Shown here: one piece after another, positions 10,991 to 24,687 of the stretch
How the letters are laid out: each line of letters starts with the position of its first letter
Position numbering within the stretch: the stretch's first letter is position 1
Assembly (NCBI GenBank): GCA_963513935.1
Contig: OY740770.1
Location: forward strand, 86,835,267-86,899,266
Reading direction: 5' to 3'
Length of the DNA stretch: 64,000 nt
Source of the DNA: Aphrophora alni
Taxonomy: Eukaryota > Arthropoda > Insecta > Hemiptera > Aphrophoridae
Notes under the pieces: model-generated
Database searches by the model: none
What the model was told of the DNA's origin: nothing
Seen by the model: only the letters and a program-made list of their open reading frames with translations
Position numbers and translations under genes: made by a program

Positions 10991-12228
10991 TTAATTGAAA
11001 GTATGATTTAAGACACAGTTAATAAATTTGGTTTTACCAAACATATCATGAAAAAGGCAACTTTGTTTCCAAAGTCAGGTTTTTGTTTTGTCATTCGACT
11101 CATATCCAATTTAGATGGAAACTTCATAGACATAATGTCTCTATGCTTCAATTCTACCAGTTTTAAACAAATATAAAAGTTTTTTGAAAATTTATTTTTT
11201 ACTATGACCAATCTATATTAAATTACATAAGGCACAAAGTAATTTTAAATATAACACAATATATTATAAAGAAAGTAGAGGATTTTCTATTTATTTTATT
11301 TACAAATAATATCATTTCATAAAACTGTTCATATAGTAATTGTTTCCAGTATGCCACAACTTAAATTTTAATTTAATACAACTTAATAAATTAATTACCT
11401 GTTAATTAATAAACTAATTTAATACAGCTTCATTGATACATTCAAACTGAAGTTAAGATACTCATCCGTGATTTTTGTTTTTAAGGCTTGTAATATTTGT
11501 ATTTATTATATTACTTAAAGTAAATCTATAATTCTCACGACAAAAATAATCCTTATATTTTTTTAAAATTTATATAGTCTTCTTTTTTTAATAATTAGTA
11601 CTTTATTACTTTAAAATGTACCACCTAAAAAGTAATTAGGACAAAGTAAAAATGGTAGATAATTGCATTCCTAAAATACTTATTATGGAATACTAGAAAC
11701 TAGGGTAATTGTAAAGTGTATGAGTTTCAATATTAGAACCCATGTCAAATTCATGCACTTTATTAAAATCTTAAACAAGTTTCTGAGAAAGATGAAGACT
11801 TGTTATTTTGTAAAATCTTAAGTCTGTTTTCCGGCCAATAATGTGGTTCCTCATATTCATTAATTTTTTTTTTTTTTTTTTAAATGCAAAATTAATTTAA
11901 CAAACCCAAGTACAAAACTTTAACCAATACTCCGCCCAATCTTTAAGCAAAATACACATATCTCTAGTAAAGTAAAAAATAAGAAGCAGTAACAAATACA
12001 TTTAAAACTTAAAACATTTATCAAAATACAGAATAGGCTATAACTTTTGTGTACACAATTTGTCTTTAAAATATTGGTATAAACATAAAGGAACCCAAAT
12101 TTTGAACAAAAACAAACAACAAATTAAACTACATCATTGAAATTAATATTAATCACACCAAAAGCAAAAAATCAAAAATGGAAAGTACATATGTTATCAA
12201 GATGGTTGTGATTCTTGCAGTTATTTAT
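10991..12228. other. 3' flank of the dehydrogenase gene, no gene seen
   Basis: AT-rich DNA downstream of the dehydrogenase stop codon (minus strand). It includes a long T-run near 11866-11883. An AATAAA overlaps the end of the coding sequence (minus strand, 12224-12229), but it lies too close to the stop to be assigned as the poly(A) signal. No other feature could be supported. Confidence 0.4.
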
Positions 12229-12276
12229 TCAAATTATGCTCATCGGTTTTACTCCTAAAGATTTAGCCAAGTCCTC
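12229..12276 (-). CDS. dehydrogenase exon 9 (terminal)
   Basis: Acceptor ATGTTTCAG|GAGGAC in phase 0, then EDLAKSLGVKPMSII and TGA at 12229-12231. The C-terminal L..LAK.LGV.P pattern is typical of the family. It lies 9 kb from exon 8 across a transposon-filled intron. No better terminal exon was seen nearer. Confidence 0.85.
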   Translation of the reverse strand, partial: EDLAKSLGVKPMSII

Positions 12277-15200
12277 CTGAAACATACACATATAAGATAT
12301 TATTTAGAATTATATGACAAGCACAGATCTTTCACATAAAAAGCAGTTGAGAGTATCTTTCTTGTCAAAATAAATGGAGAATGACCAGACAAAATGACTA
12401 AACTCGATTTGAAAATCTTTGTATGAACAAATCTTTATAAAGTGTTTTATAAAGGTTGTATATCTTCAAGCAGTATATTAGAACAAAAAGCTATGGACTT
12501 GGAATAAAATTGTTAGTATCGCAGATGCCAAATCAGATTATGATTTAAATATTTTATTTATACAGGTGGGTCAACAAGGCTTAATGTATTTGAGAAAACA
12601 TTTGGAAATTTTGGTGTCTTACAACGAATGAAACCATTCCTTGACCAAGGCCATAATCTTTACATGTATAACTAGTATATGAGTTCTCTTCTTGCTGCCT
12701 ATTTAAACACACACAAAAAAAAAAAATTTAAAAATTTAAAAAATTAACAAAAATCGTTTTGGAATGGTTGTAAAGAGAGAAAACAAATGCCAGCTTCTTG
12801 AAAAATCACATGAAAAAGGAGGTAAAACAAACAGAATAACTGGAGAACCAATGACGAAACCGTTAATTAAAGAACATAATACAAATATGGGGACTATTGA
12901 CTAAATCTATATGTTTTTAAAACTCAGTTGAATGATACACCTAATATGTATTTTTTCATTTTAAAGACCATACCGTTGTGAATTCCAATGTATATAATTA
13001 AAATCAAAATTAAAAACCATTAACAAAATTCCATCTAGAACTAATAAGATAAGACAAGTCATTGAAAATATAGTAATAATATAGTAGTAATAGTATAATA
13101 GTAATATAGTAGTCATTGAAAATATATAATATAGTAGGGCTTCAAATAAATCAAAACCAAGTAGGCCCTCTTCTGTGACATGCCATCAAGACTGACTGCT
13201 CGAAATTTTCCAAAATTAGTTCCAGCAGTACATGCAGGAAAACTAAATCCACAATGACAGTGTTATGTGTGTGTCCTAAAACCCAGTTAGGTTCAAAAAG
13301 AATAAAAGACTCCAGATATCAGTGTTTTGAATATAACATTGGTTTACACATTATTGAATGTTTTGCAAAGTATCATCATTGAAGAAATTTTTAAAAACCT
13401 GTTTTTATTGAAAAAAATCATTATAATTTTAGAAATAATGTTCAATAAATGCAAAAAAAGTTTTATTTAGCAGCCCATAGGTTTCATTTCTCTTTTCTGA
13501 TCAACAAATCTTACTCGACAGAAAATAATATGTTGTCCTGTTATCGGCAGTCCTAATTCAGCATACGAGTGGTGGAACTGTTGTCCCAATACAGCAGTGA
13601 AGAGGTTAATAATAAATAGAACATTTACTAACACACAAAACATACAATGAACAAAAAATGGTACTAAATTACTTCAATAAGTGGACATTTTACAGTCTTC
13701 GGTCTTGATATTTTCATGAGGGAGAATGCAATACAATTTCTATTAAAAAATCACTATCTGTATTAATATAGTATTTTAAAATTAAAGATATTATACAATT
13801 ATTTATACAACACAATTAATTAAAAACTTATATTATAAATATGATGATTTTTTCCATTAATTAAATGACACCTTAAATAAATTAACACTTACATCCATAA
13901 TTAAATTTTTAAATCACATATTAGATTAAATTCTGTCAACTAATATACATAAACTATAACACCTGACCAATATCATAATAACCTTGCTGTAACTAGGAGA
14001 TACTTTAAAAATACAGCCAGTAAACACAATATTTTCTTCTTCTACAGCATCTACAGTATTTTCTACTAGGCATTTTAGACACATGGTTAGAGCTCAAAAT
14101 TTTGAGAAAAAATGTAGGCCAAAAAATTTGAGCAAAAATATTTTCTAGAGAGCAAAATTTGTGTAATATACAATGAAAAAATTGATACCCTTTTTCAGAG
14201 CAACGATCCGGTCTTTCTAGTAGTACAAGCGCCAGTATTATTAACGAAATACACCACCAATGTTTATTTGTCATTGTGTTTTGTGATAAGTTGTACCATT
14301 GCAACTGTCTCGTTGTCTCTCAATATGAATAATCGTCTCTTCCAGGAACCGTGCTAGTTGATCTAGTGTCTTTTACAGTTTGTGTACAAGTTGCATTGGT
14401 GAAAGTCTGTTTTGTTTGAGGTTAAGAAATTGATTAAAATTAGCCATTTGCCTATATTTTATGTTTAGCCAGTGTTGTGGTTGTAAATGTGATCTGATAT
14501 AAGAAAATAATCTTTCTTACCGCTTGTGCGTGTCATCAAAGATAGAAACTTTTACAAAATATTTCGGAATGTTGATATAATTCTTAGAATTATCTAGAGC
14601 ACAGCATTAACTAACTGTAGTGATGAACAGTCATTTTCAGCATTGAGGTAAGTGAAAAACTACTTATGCAACTCATTGGTACAAATCAAACTAAATAATC
14701 TCATGGTTATAGCAATTGAAGGTAATGTCACTCAGTCCCTTGATTTACAAAAGCTAATAAAAACATTTCCAAAAACAAGGAAAGGCGAAAATGATCATCA
14801 CTTGAGAGATTATAAGTACCTGAAGAAACTATGAACTTCGATGTACCAGAAGCAACTATGAACTTCGATGTAGGTACCAACTTTGTAATGAACTTTTTAA
14901 TATTAAGGATGTTGTTGATAATATAAGAACTATGGAAACAGCAAATTTTTTAATGATAATATTAATAAATTTTTAATAATACATAATTTAGACTTCTTTT
15001 ATGTTGGCAACCCACAAATTTTGTGTATTTTTATGATTTGTTGTTTTCGTTGAAACAATTTTCTGTATGTAAATAAAAAATGTGTGCTGTACAAACAAAC
15101 TACTATTTATCTATTCGCTACAACCTAAGGTAATTTTATTTTTGATTATTCAAAGAATCAGAACAATCCTACCCTATTGTAAATGTTTAATAAGCAAAAA

Positions 15201-18200
15201 TATGTTTTTATTCAGATTTATTTTGATAAGATTAAAAAAAAAAAAAAAAAATACAATGAAATTTTAATATGTAAAAAAAAGATCTTTTTTATAGTTTTAT
15301 AACAAAACATTTGAAATTCAGTGTAGCTTGGTAAAAGAAATAGAAAATTAATGTAAATATTCCGGATTGCTAATTGACCGTTTCGAGAAATACATTTTTT
15401 TAAATATAAATATAATAGCCTGTTTTTTTTATAGTGATTGGCGAAGTTTTACCAGCACCTTCTGAGCCCATTCTAAAGGCCATACGAAAGAGAGAAAAAA
15501 ACTACATATAAACATATGTCCTATAAAGCTATGGTAGCTAGTTACAGCTAGCTATTTTGCCCTGATGTCTAATCCTCTAGTAAACTTCAGTCTGGCTGAA
15601 ATTCCTGGGACCCAAATTAAGGGTTAAGGGGCAAATTTGGTAGTTTTATATGCAATTTGACCTGAAAAACTGTACAAAGTAGGTTTCAGAAGTGTTTCTC
15701 CAGTAGTTAATGAGAAAACTAGGGTAAATCACAAATAATTAGGGTTGAAAAACGTATTATTTTAAGTTTTGTAATAGTGTACATTTTTGAACTTGTACAA
15801 AGTGGGGGACTCGGTGGGAGAATGGCAGATTTGGTTGGAAGGGGAGTGTGTATTGGAAGAGTAATAGCGTAATATACAGTATTTGGTATTTTCGATTAAA
15901 CTTAATATAAATTGAAATCAATAAATGAATTAAGTAATAGTAAATGATCAGAGAAATTTATTATATGTACTGTGTGGTAATTACAGTGATTATAAACATT
16001 GTAATTAAGAAAAATGCAAAACACGTGTTTGACAAAGGAAGGATTGAGCGGCAACGGACATTGCAGTTAGTCGACAGAAATATCTCGAAGTGGTCGGTCG
16101 TCGCCTAGATTGGCGAGTCCTGCTTAGGACAAAAAAAATGTGTAAATAAAAAGTGTTATACTTGATAATAGCAAATTATTATGATGAATTACGTTGTGTA
16201 CTATATCAAATAGTGTTAAAATGTATAAAACTATTGACATTTGGACAAATGAAAGTGTATTTAAGTCGATATTGAATCTTCAAGGCAAAAACACGCCATA
16301 GAATGAAATGGTTTGAACAATGAACTTTGCATACTTCGTAAAAGTGATGTAATTTAGAGAAGTATTGTTAAAAAGACTAAGTTTATTTGTGTTTCAATTT
16401 AGAAAATACAATAATTTGAACATTGAAATATGCTATTTCATAATATGAACAATTAATGTGTTTTTGTAAAATCAGAAGCGTGGACTTTAGACGTAACGGT
16501 CAGAGCAATTTTGATGAATCATCAACATGGAGATGCGGCAGCGAATGACGTGATTTTAGATGAAAAGTTTTTTTTTTTAAATGAAGAGATGTCTTGGTAT
16601 AGCACCTATAAACTTTTATTATGTAAAATAAAATATGTATTTTTAGTAATTTAAAAAATTTCCTCAGTGTTATAATTTTGAATTTGTTATTTGATGTCTT
16701 TTCATAATAATACGCAATGTCTTGACTTTTAAAGTAATGTTAATATGTTAAAGTCTTTTTTGAGAGACTAACCATTTAAGATTTAATTATTTTTTATAAG
16801 AAGTATATTTTTTATAATAATTCAATAACAATATAGTTTCAATCTTTTCTTTTGAGAAGTAATATTAAAATCATTTTATTTTTTATTAACAAGTTGCAAT
16901 CATAAAACTTGATTTTTTTTTGTTATGATGAGTCTATAACAAAGTATACTAATTGTATAAGATGTATTAATATAATATAATTTACAGGAATTTAATTCTG
17001 TATATATATTTTTATTATATTTATTATGTCTAAATAAATAGCATGTGCATTTCAGCATAAAAAGGACTTCTATTCTTTCATCTGATGTTCTGTTGAGTAC
17101 ACTTTTTCAAAAGAACTTACGACCCTAGAGATTTTATTATTCACTTTTAAATTTTAATTTATTTTTGTAATTATTAAATTACAAATGGCGCCCAACTAGA
17201 TAAAGAACATAGCATTTTTTATAAGGTCAGTCATCCTCATTTTTTATATTGTTACAATTAATTGTCACACAACGTGTGTCATTTATATAAAGTAAAAAAC
17301 AAAACCCTTATATTTCATATTATTACAGTTTGTTATGAAATATCTTTGTAAAATGGCTGATAAACGAGTAAAAATGTTTGAACACAACTTGTAGAGAATT
17401 TAATTATGAACAAAATTGTATAATAATATAAGGTGAAAAATAATCCAATACAAATGTAAAATGTTCTATTCCATTTTAAACAATACATATTAAAAATGTA
17501 CTGAAAAATGACAAAAGTGAAACTGATAATAACTTTTGGCAGAAAATAACAGTAGATAGAAGTAAACATAATTAAAATTAAAATAAAATAAAAATTAAAA
17601 AGTAGGTGCTAAAGAAGAGTTCAACAATATTATTTAATGCTATTAAGTTACAGAGGAGGTTTAAAACGTCTAAAAAAATTGTGAAAGTATAGTTACGTGG
17701 GAAATTTTTATTCCAAAAGTTGGTAATGGAAAAATTCATTTATTGTTAACATTTAAACAATGCTGTGTGTTTAATGTATTAATCTGACTTTGGTTTGTGA
17801 AATGATTTACTTACTTTTCTGATTGGTGAATTATTTGTCTGTGATTAGCGAGTTTTTTATTTATCCGAGAAGCAGTATTTATTTACAACTGCGGAATATG
17901 CCGGTATGGTGTTCATTTTTGTGTGTAAGTGATGGTAATGATACTGCTGCAGCTCTCAAGTATCAATGTCGGTATCCTGGCTGGCGGATTCCTAATCCAA
18001 AAATGACTAGTGGGACCTTCCTAATATTGGGAGGCAGGTTCACTACTAAGTACTTGTAACCTCTATGAACATACTGTGCAATATGATATCGCTATTGATG
18101 AAAATATTATTAATGTAATTTAACGCAGTCCAAGAATAAACACTTGACGACTATCTCAGCAGTTCTGGGTCACACAGTCTATGGTTTGGAGGACTCTTAA

Positions 18201-21200
18201 TAACAACAAACTAACAAACTCTAAAGGCATGTATAAAATGTTTATACGCTTCTACCAAGAGACCCTCCTGTTCATTTGGAATTCTGTCATTGGCTAAAAA
18301 GGAATCGGCGTTTACACATGTTAATTTTCTTTACTGACAAGGCTCAATTCACTTGTGATGGCGTGAAAAATTCAAGAAATGAAAATACATCGGCGTAAGC
18401 AAATTCTCACACATTGATAGAAAAAAATTCTCAATATTCACACATACCAATTCAACATCAATGTGTGGTTTGGTGTTATTGACAATAAGTTAGTTGGACC
18501 ATTTATTTTCCCTAGACAATTAAATGCTAATAAATACCGAAGTGAACATTAGGTTATACAGAAAGAATTGACGGAGTTGTTTGATGATTTTACTTTAGCA
18601 TTGAGATGCTGTAATTATTATCAGTACGATGGCTCCTTTCCACTTATAACTAGCTGTACAAGCCTACTTGAATTGGAATTTTCCAGAGCAATGGATTGGC
18701 GATTGCTTTCATCAATCCTGGCCACCCAGGTCGCCAGATTGACACCAGTCGATTTTGTATTTGGGGATGTATGAAAAATATTGTTTATAAGACTAAAGTT
18801 CTTACCCATGAGGAACTAGTACCCTATATTATGGGTGTCACTGCTCAACTTAAGGCCAGCCCTTTAGAACTTTGAAGAGCAACATGTGTGATCCACAAGC
18901 GTGTAGACAAATGTAGAAGAAAAAGTTTCTTGAAAATTCAATACATTTTGTGAGGTAATGAGTTAATTTGCCAGGCACTTAAATATCAGCTATTAGATTT
19001 TTAGGTACAACAGTTTGATTTTTCAGTACACTTTGATATGTTTTGTTTAAAATATTTCATATCTTAATTGTATGTATTGTATTATATACTTTTCATTATT
19101 AGTATTATTCAATTTGACACTGTCTACTACAATTTGTTGATTGTTTAATGACAATAAATCTATTATTATTATTACAATAATGTTGTTTAAAATAGCCACT
19201 ACCATTGAAATTCGTGCTTATTCAAAGTATTTGCTGTTATTTGTTTTCTGTGTGCAAAGAAGTGTTCTTCAGTAGACATTTTTTACAAATTTTGGCAATG
19301 TATGGAAAGAACATTATGAGTCATAAAGCTGTTAGAAAATTGTACCATTTGTTCCAGGATGAAAAGACTAAGTCCATGATGAAGAAAGAAGTAGACTACG
19401 ATCTGATGAACTTATTGAAATTGTGAATGAGAAAATCCAAGAAAACTGGGGTCTCGAAATTACTGAGTCAATGGAACTATTCCCTCAGTTATCACAAACT
19501 GTTTTGTACAAAATGATAAACAAGTTATGTGCTCACTGAGTGCTTACACTTCTCACTGATGACTTCAAAATCAAGAGAATGGGTGTAATGCTACCTTTTC
19601 TTTTGCACTATGATACAGAAGGTGATGGTTTCCATAGTCACACTGTGCCATGCGATGAGACTTGGAGGTATTGTATGTCAACTTGGAGATAAAAAAATTA
19701 GTCAATAGAGTGGGGCTACTTTAGTTCACAACGAAAACCTTTAGAGTGCCAGCAAACATTTTCTACAAGAAAACTCATGGCAACTGGTTTTTGAGATAGA
19801 AAAAGTGTACATCTGGTGGATTTTAAGGAATGAGGAATTACAATAAACTCTGCAGTTTACTGTGGCAATTTAAGGATGCTGATAAGAGCCGGCCAGAACA
19901 AACAGTCTTCCATATTGAGTTTTGGTATTTTTATTATTTTTTTGCATGGCAACACTTGGCAGTATATTGCAGCATGCACAGAAGGCCTGCTGGAAGTTTC
20001 AAATGAGAGTTGTTCAACCATCCAACATATAACTCTGATTTGGCTCCTAGTGATTATTACCTTTTCCCTCACGTGAAAGAATGGCTATGATAATAGCTGT
20101 TTGAAACAATGAAAAGTTGGATGACAGTGTCAACGTATGGATCAACTCACAAGTGTCGGAGTTCTATAACAAAGGTTTAAAAAATGTTCACCAATATAAC
20201 AATAACTCCAATTATATTGGTGTCTTATTTATAACAAAACAGAACTTACTTTCTGAACAGTCCTTGTACAATTAAGTTTAGTTGATGTGTTTAGTAGTAG
20301 CATAGTGAATGAAATTTATGTTCCTGTAGCCAGTAGCTTTGATCATAACTTGTGCTGCTGTCTAATACCTAATTAGAAACTGCAATGAAAGTGGTCTCAA
20401 CATATGAATGAATGAGCTTCTATGCTAATAGTTTGATCTCAAATAAATAAATTAGGAAAGTATTGGACATATCAAAAACCTCATTCTTAGCCTGCTTATT
20501 TACTCATCTACCTTTTACACCAACCATATTCATACACCCCATCATCCATCCTTCCCACAACCTCTTCATTCTTACTTTCATATCAGGCATATAAGAGTCT
20601 ATCTTAATAAGCAACATGATAAATAATTTATTTCTATTGAATTTCTTACGCCAGTAAAAAAAAATCAATGAAATTACAATAACAGTCTTTTAACAATTTT
20701 ACAAAATTTCATACATTGTATTTTAAAGTTAAATTTTGTTTGGATGCTGATATCCCAGAGTCCTCTAAACTCTGTTTAGCTTTAAAAGAACTCTAAATTC
20801 ACTTAGGCATCTGATTAGTTATTAATTTTATTCAAATTTGTTGATTATTTGATAAATTATAACATTTTTGAATTTGGCAATTACTTGATTTTAAGGAAGG
20901 GGGTCTAAAGTTCCCTTTCACATCAAAATTCATAATCAGCCACCTAAAACTATCTTATTTTTAGGAGGGAGGGATGCATGCCCCCCATGTCCATATGTAA
21001 CATTTGGTATGGGCATCTAACATAAGATATTGCAAAAAGTATTAGACATTTAGATGTTGTTATCCAAAAGCATAAATTTCCTCTACTAATAGTTATTGCC
21101 ATGGGTATACAATTCAATATGCTGTTGTATTGGTTTAACATTGCTGAAGTAAAGAATATTATGTTGAAACAGGATAAATAGCTGAGATAAATCTTGGAGA

Positions 21201-24061
21201 ACTAGTTCCTTTTCAATTTGTTAGTGTCATTTTAAAGTGAGCCTTAATTTAAGCCCACAAGCAATTTTTTTATTCATTACTTCAGGACATAAGATGCTTC
21301 CTTAGATAACAGTAAAGTAACAACTCACGCAAGCTTTCAGTTGGTTAGAATGATAAAGCACACCTCCATCTTGTTTCACTTTTTCTATATTCTTTTTCTC
21401 TGGATCTCCAGGCACTAATACTGGTTTGTTGGGTTCAACCTGTCAACAAGCATTAATTAAATATAAAACAGTTTGTAATCTACAGAGTACCCTAATAAAA
21501 TTTATAAGTTTTTTTCAATCATATATAAACTTATATTAACATTGAATATTGATATTTTGAAGCAGTATTGGATTATAAATTAGAGAAAAAAAATAAATCA
21601 AATTGAGTCGATAAATGGTCCATAAATAAAAGAAGGTAATTTAAATATAGACTGATCTAGAATGTACACTGGGGAGCACTACTCAGTCTATTAAAAATTG
21701 CAAATCACTCAATACCATGCTTAAGAGCTATTGGAAAATCAAAAATATAAATAAGGTTACATATATGGCATTTATAAAATAAATTTTAGAATCTACCAAC
21801 CAACTGTGATAGACACAATAAGATAAACACTATTTTTAGGCAAAATTATGCATCATTTTAATATTGCTAAATTTATACCTAATAATTAGGGATACGTATA
21901 AAACAACACCGATTTGAAGTTAGTTTAATATCTGTGCAAAATATGATATATAGTCAAACAGGAGGATGAAGAGTGAGAAAGTATGAAGTGTTTTAGCAAT
22001 AAGCAGTTCTTACAATTTATTTACAGGATCTTCAGAATAACCCATCTTTTTTAAATTTGAAATTCTACTTGTTTCTCTTATTACTTTAGTGTGTGTATAT
22101 TAAACAATTATTTAGTCATAACAAATTCACAGATTTATTGCATTTTGCCATTTTAATTGGAACAAGTTCATTTCAAGTTTGAATAAGTGGGGTTTTATTG
22201 TAAACAGTTCAGTGTTTTGTACTACTAATATCTAAAGCTGATGTACAAACAACACAAATTGAATGGTTTATATTGTTACTTACTGATGGAAGGTCTCTTA
22301 ATGAATCTAATAGATCACTCATTCTTCCTTCAAAACCAGGAGCAAAACATTGAGGATTAATTGCAATAAAGCACTGGCCTAGATCAGCTGGGTTATTATC
22401 AGGTGACATCCATTTCCTTACATTTGGCCCAAAATGGCTACCTAAAAAAAATAAAGTTACCTACATGATATAAACAATAGGCAATATATTGGTATAATTA
22501 AAAGTAACTAGATTTAGGTGATATAGAACCAGAACTTGATTGTATGGACTATTTAATGAGTAGAGTATTGGAAATAGAAGAGGTAGAAGAGAAATCAAAG
22601 AGGTTTCCCCTCTCCTCTCTTAGGTTTAGATTTTAAGATTTCTTTCTTTGTCCCAATTGGTTAAAATGGTCATGTGATTGATTTAGTTTAGATGAATAAA
22701 GAATTTTATTCCTCGCTTCATGCTATTTAAATTTTAATATTTTACATTTTACATTTTAACTTTGTACTAACAATTTGTACATTGTTTGAGACCAATTTAT
22801 GACACTTGATAATTATTTTAAAACCTTGACTTTGCCAGAAATGATTGTCTGGGAGGTGTAGTCTTACTTTATTATACTTTGTAAACCTAATAATATTTCC
22901 AATGTTTATGAACCCTAACCTCATCTAGTCGTAGAATTGGGACACATCCATAAACTAAACTTCCTTAATATAACTATATCAAAAACCTATAATAAATTTA
23001 CTTTTATAAATTAGAAAAAATATAAGAAATGTTCAACATTTTAGGATCTTATTTTGGGTTAGTACTTGGTTCATATGTGAGGTGTAAAGAGATATGACGT
23101 AAGAGACTTATGTCATACCTGTAATGCGATCATATATTGAAATCACCTATGGACGGACGGACAATGTTCCAAATTTGGTTAATGTTGCAGAACTTAGTAT
23201 AAATGAGTTATATGAATGAAATTTGTTAAATAATTGATTATTCATGAATAATAAAGACATAATTGTAAACTTTGTTTTTTATAAAATGTTAGAATTAAAG
23301 AAACCAATAAATCCAAAATATGCATATTAAATTCAGTGCTGTGTGTTTTGTGCGTGGATACTAGTCATCACATTAGCTCTAATTAGGTATAATTCCCACC
23401 AATAGTAATATTTCGTGGACTGGAGGGGCATAGTGTGCTTTTTAGGACACATTCACCCTACTCCTACATTGTGCCGAGGGTAGTTCTGTTTTTGGCTTTC
23501 TCGCAAACACAAGTCTTCTCATTTACCAGAATGGTACGAAAATCTACAAGAGCAACGCAACAAATGAGCGTTTAATCTAAAAAACAGTTTTTATAATTGA
23601 TTTTACATAGAAGCAGTGTTAATCGTTGTTGGTATAAGGCGCACAAGTTATTTTAACATTTATAATATTTATATTTAAATTGAAATAAATATATTCATCG
23701 CATAAAATTGAACATTACAATCAAACACTTCTTAGCTTGAAATTTTGTATATAGAAGTAAATTCTAGCACATAAAGGCAAGAACTATTATTTAATATTTG
23801 TAAAAAGTATTCACTTATCTAGAATACAATTGTTCATTACTAAAAAAGTATAAGTTGAGATAAAGAACTATTAATTAATATTTGTGAAAAGAATTTACTA
23901 ACTAAAATTTGTATTTGAACATTATTGAAACTATAAAGTAATAGACAATTAATTGTGTGAAATGAACTTATAACGTTAAGACTGTCTTCAACTATGATCA
24001 GCTTTTATTAATTACCGGTACTTGATTATATTTTTATACCTTTAGTAAATTTTTAGTTTTA

Positions 24062-24109
<48 letters not shown>

Positions 24110-24644
24110 ATTTCAGGGGGATTTCTATATTCTGGAAATTTATTTAGTTATAAGTAAGTTATTACATGTCTCTTTTAGGAAGTATTTCTGTTAATTAGAA
24201 TTTAATTATGGTAGATATATTATATTTGTCATTTTTTATGTATAATTGCAGTATTGATGAGGAATTCATAAATTCCTAATAAATTTGGATTTTGTAAACC
24301 ACGTGTAGTTTGTTTGTAACTGTGAAGTACATTTTCCTAAAGTAATCCACGATCTCGTAAATTAGTTTAAGACTAATTGGCTTAAAGCCACAGAATGTAA
24401 TCATTTAAATTCAAAGAAGTAAAATTAAATTCACAGGGGTTAGAAAAGTTACACAATACATGTATCCTCATACAACCTAAAAGAACAGAAATTAGCAACA
24501 AACAATTACTGTAATATGTTGCTGTTGGTAATAAATACAGAACTGTGGTGGTTAACAATGTAGTTTGGATACATATAAACAAATCTTCTAAAACATAATC
24601 AATAAACAATCCAAAAATTATTAAAATTATAAAAATTATATGAG

Positions 24645-24687
<43 letters not shown>

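Larger units (their letters stand above)
12277..21328 (-). other. dehydrogenase intron 8 (9.05 kb)
   Basis: Between exons 8 and 9. It holds, in plus coordinates, a piggyBac relic (12.56-13.39 kb), a hAT C-terminal relic (14.6-14.8 kb), a possible LTR-element scar (17.19 kb), a Tc1-like relic (17.8-18.95 kb) and a mariner relic (19.2-20.2 kb). The remaining DNA is AT-rich and non-coding as far as can be seen. Confidence 0.85.

Noticed and set aside
14093..14106. 14-bp palindrome CTCAAAATTTTGAG
   Set aside because: A perfect palindrome but short and AT-rich. It could mark the decayed left part of the hAT relic, but nothing else supports this.
17333..17569. 78-codon minus-strand open frame near the possible LTR scar
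   Set aside because: Hydrophobic low-complexity chance frame. It does not resemble gag, pol or env.
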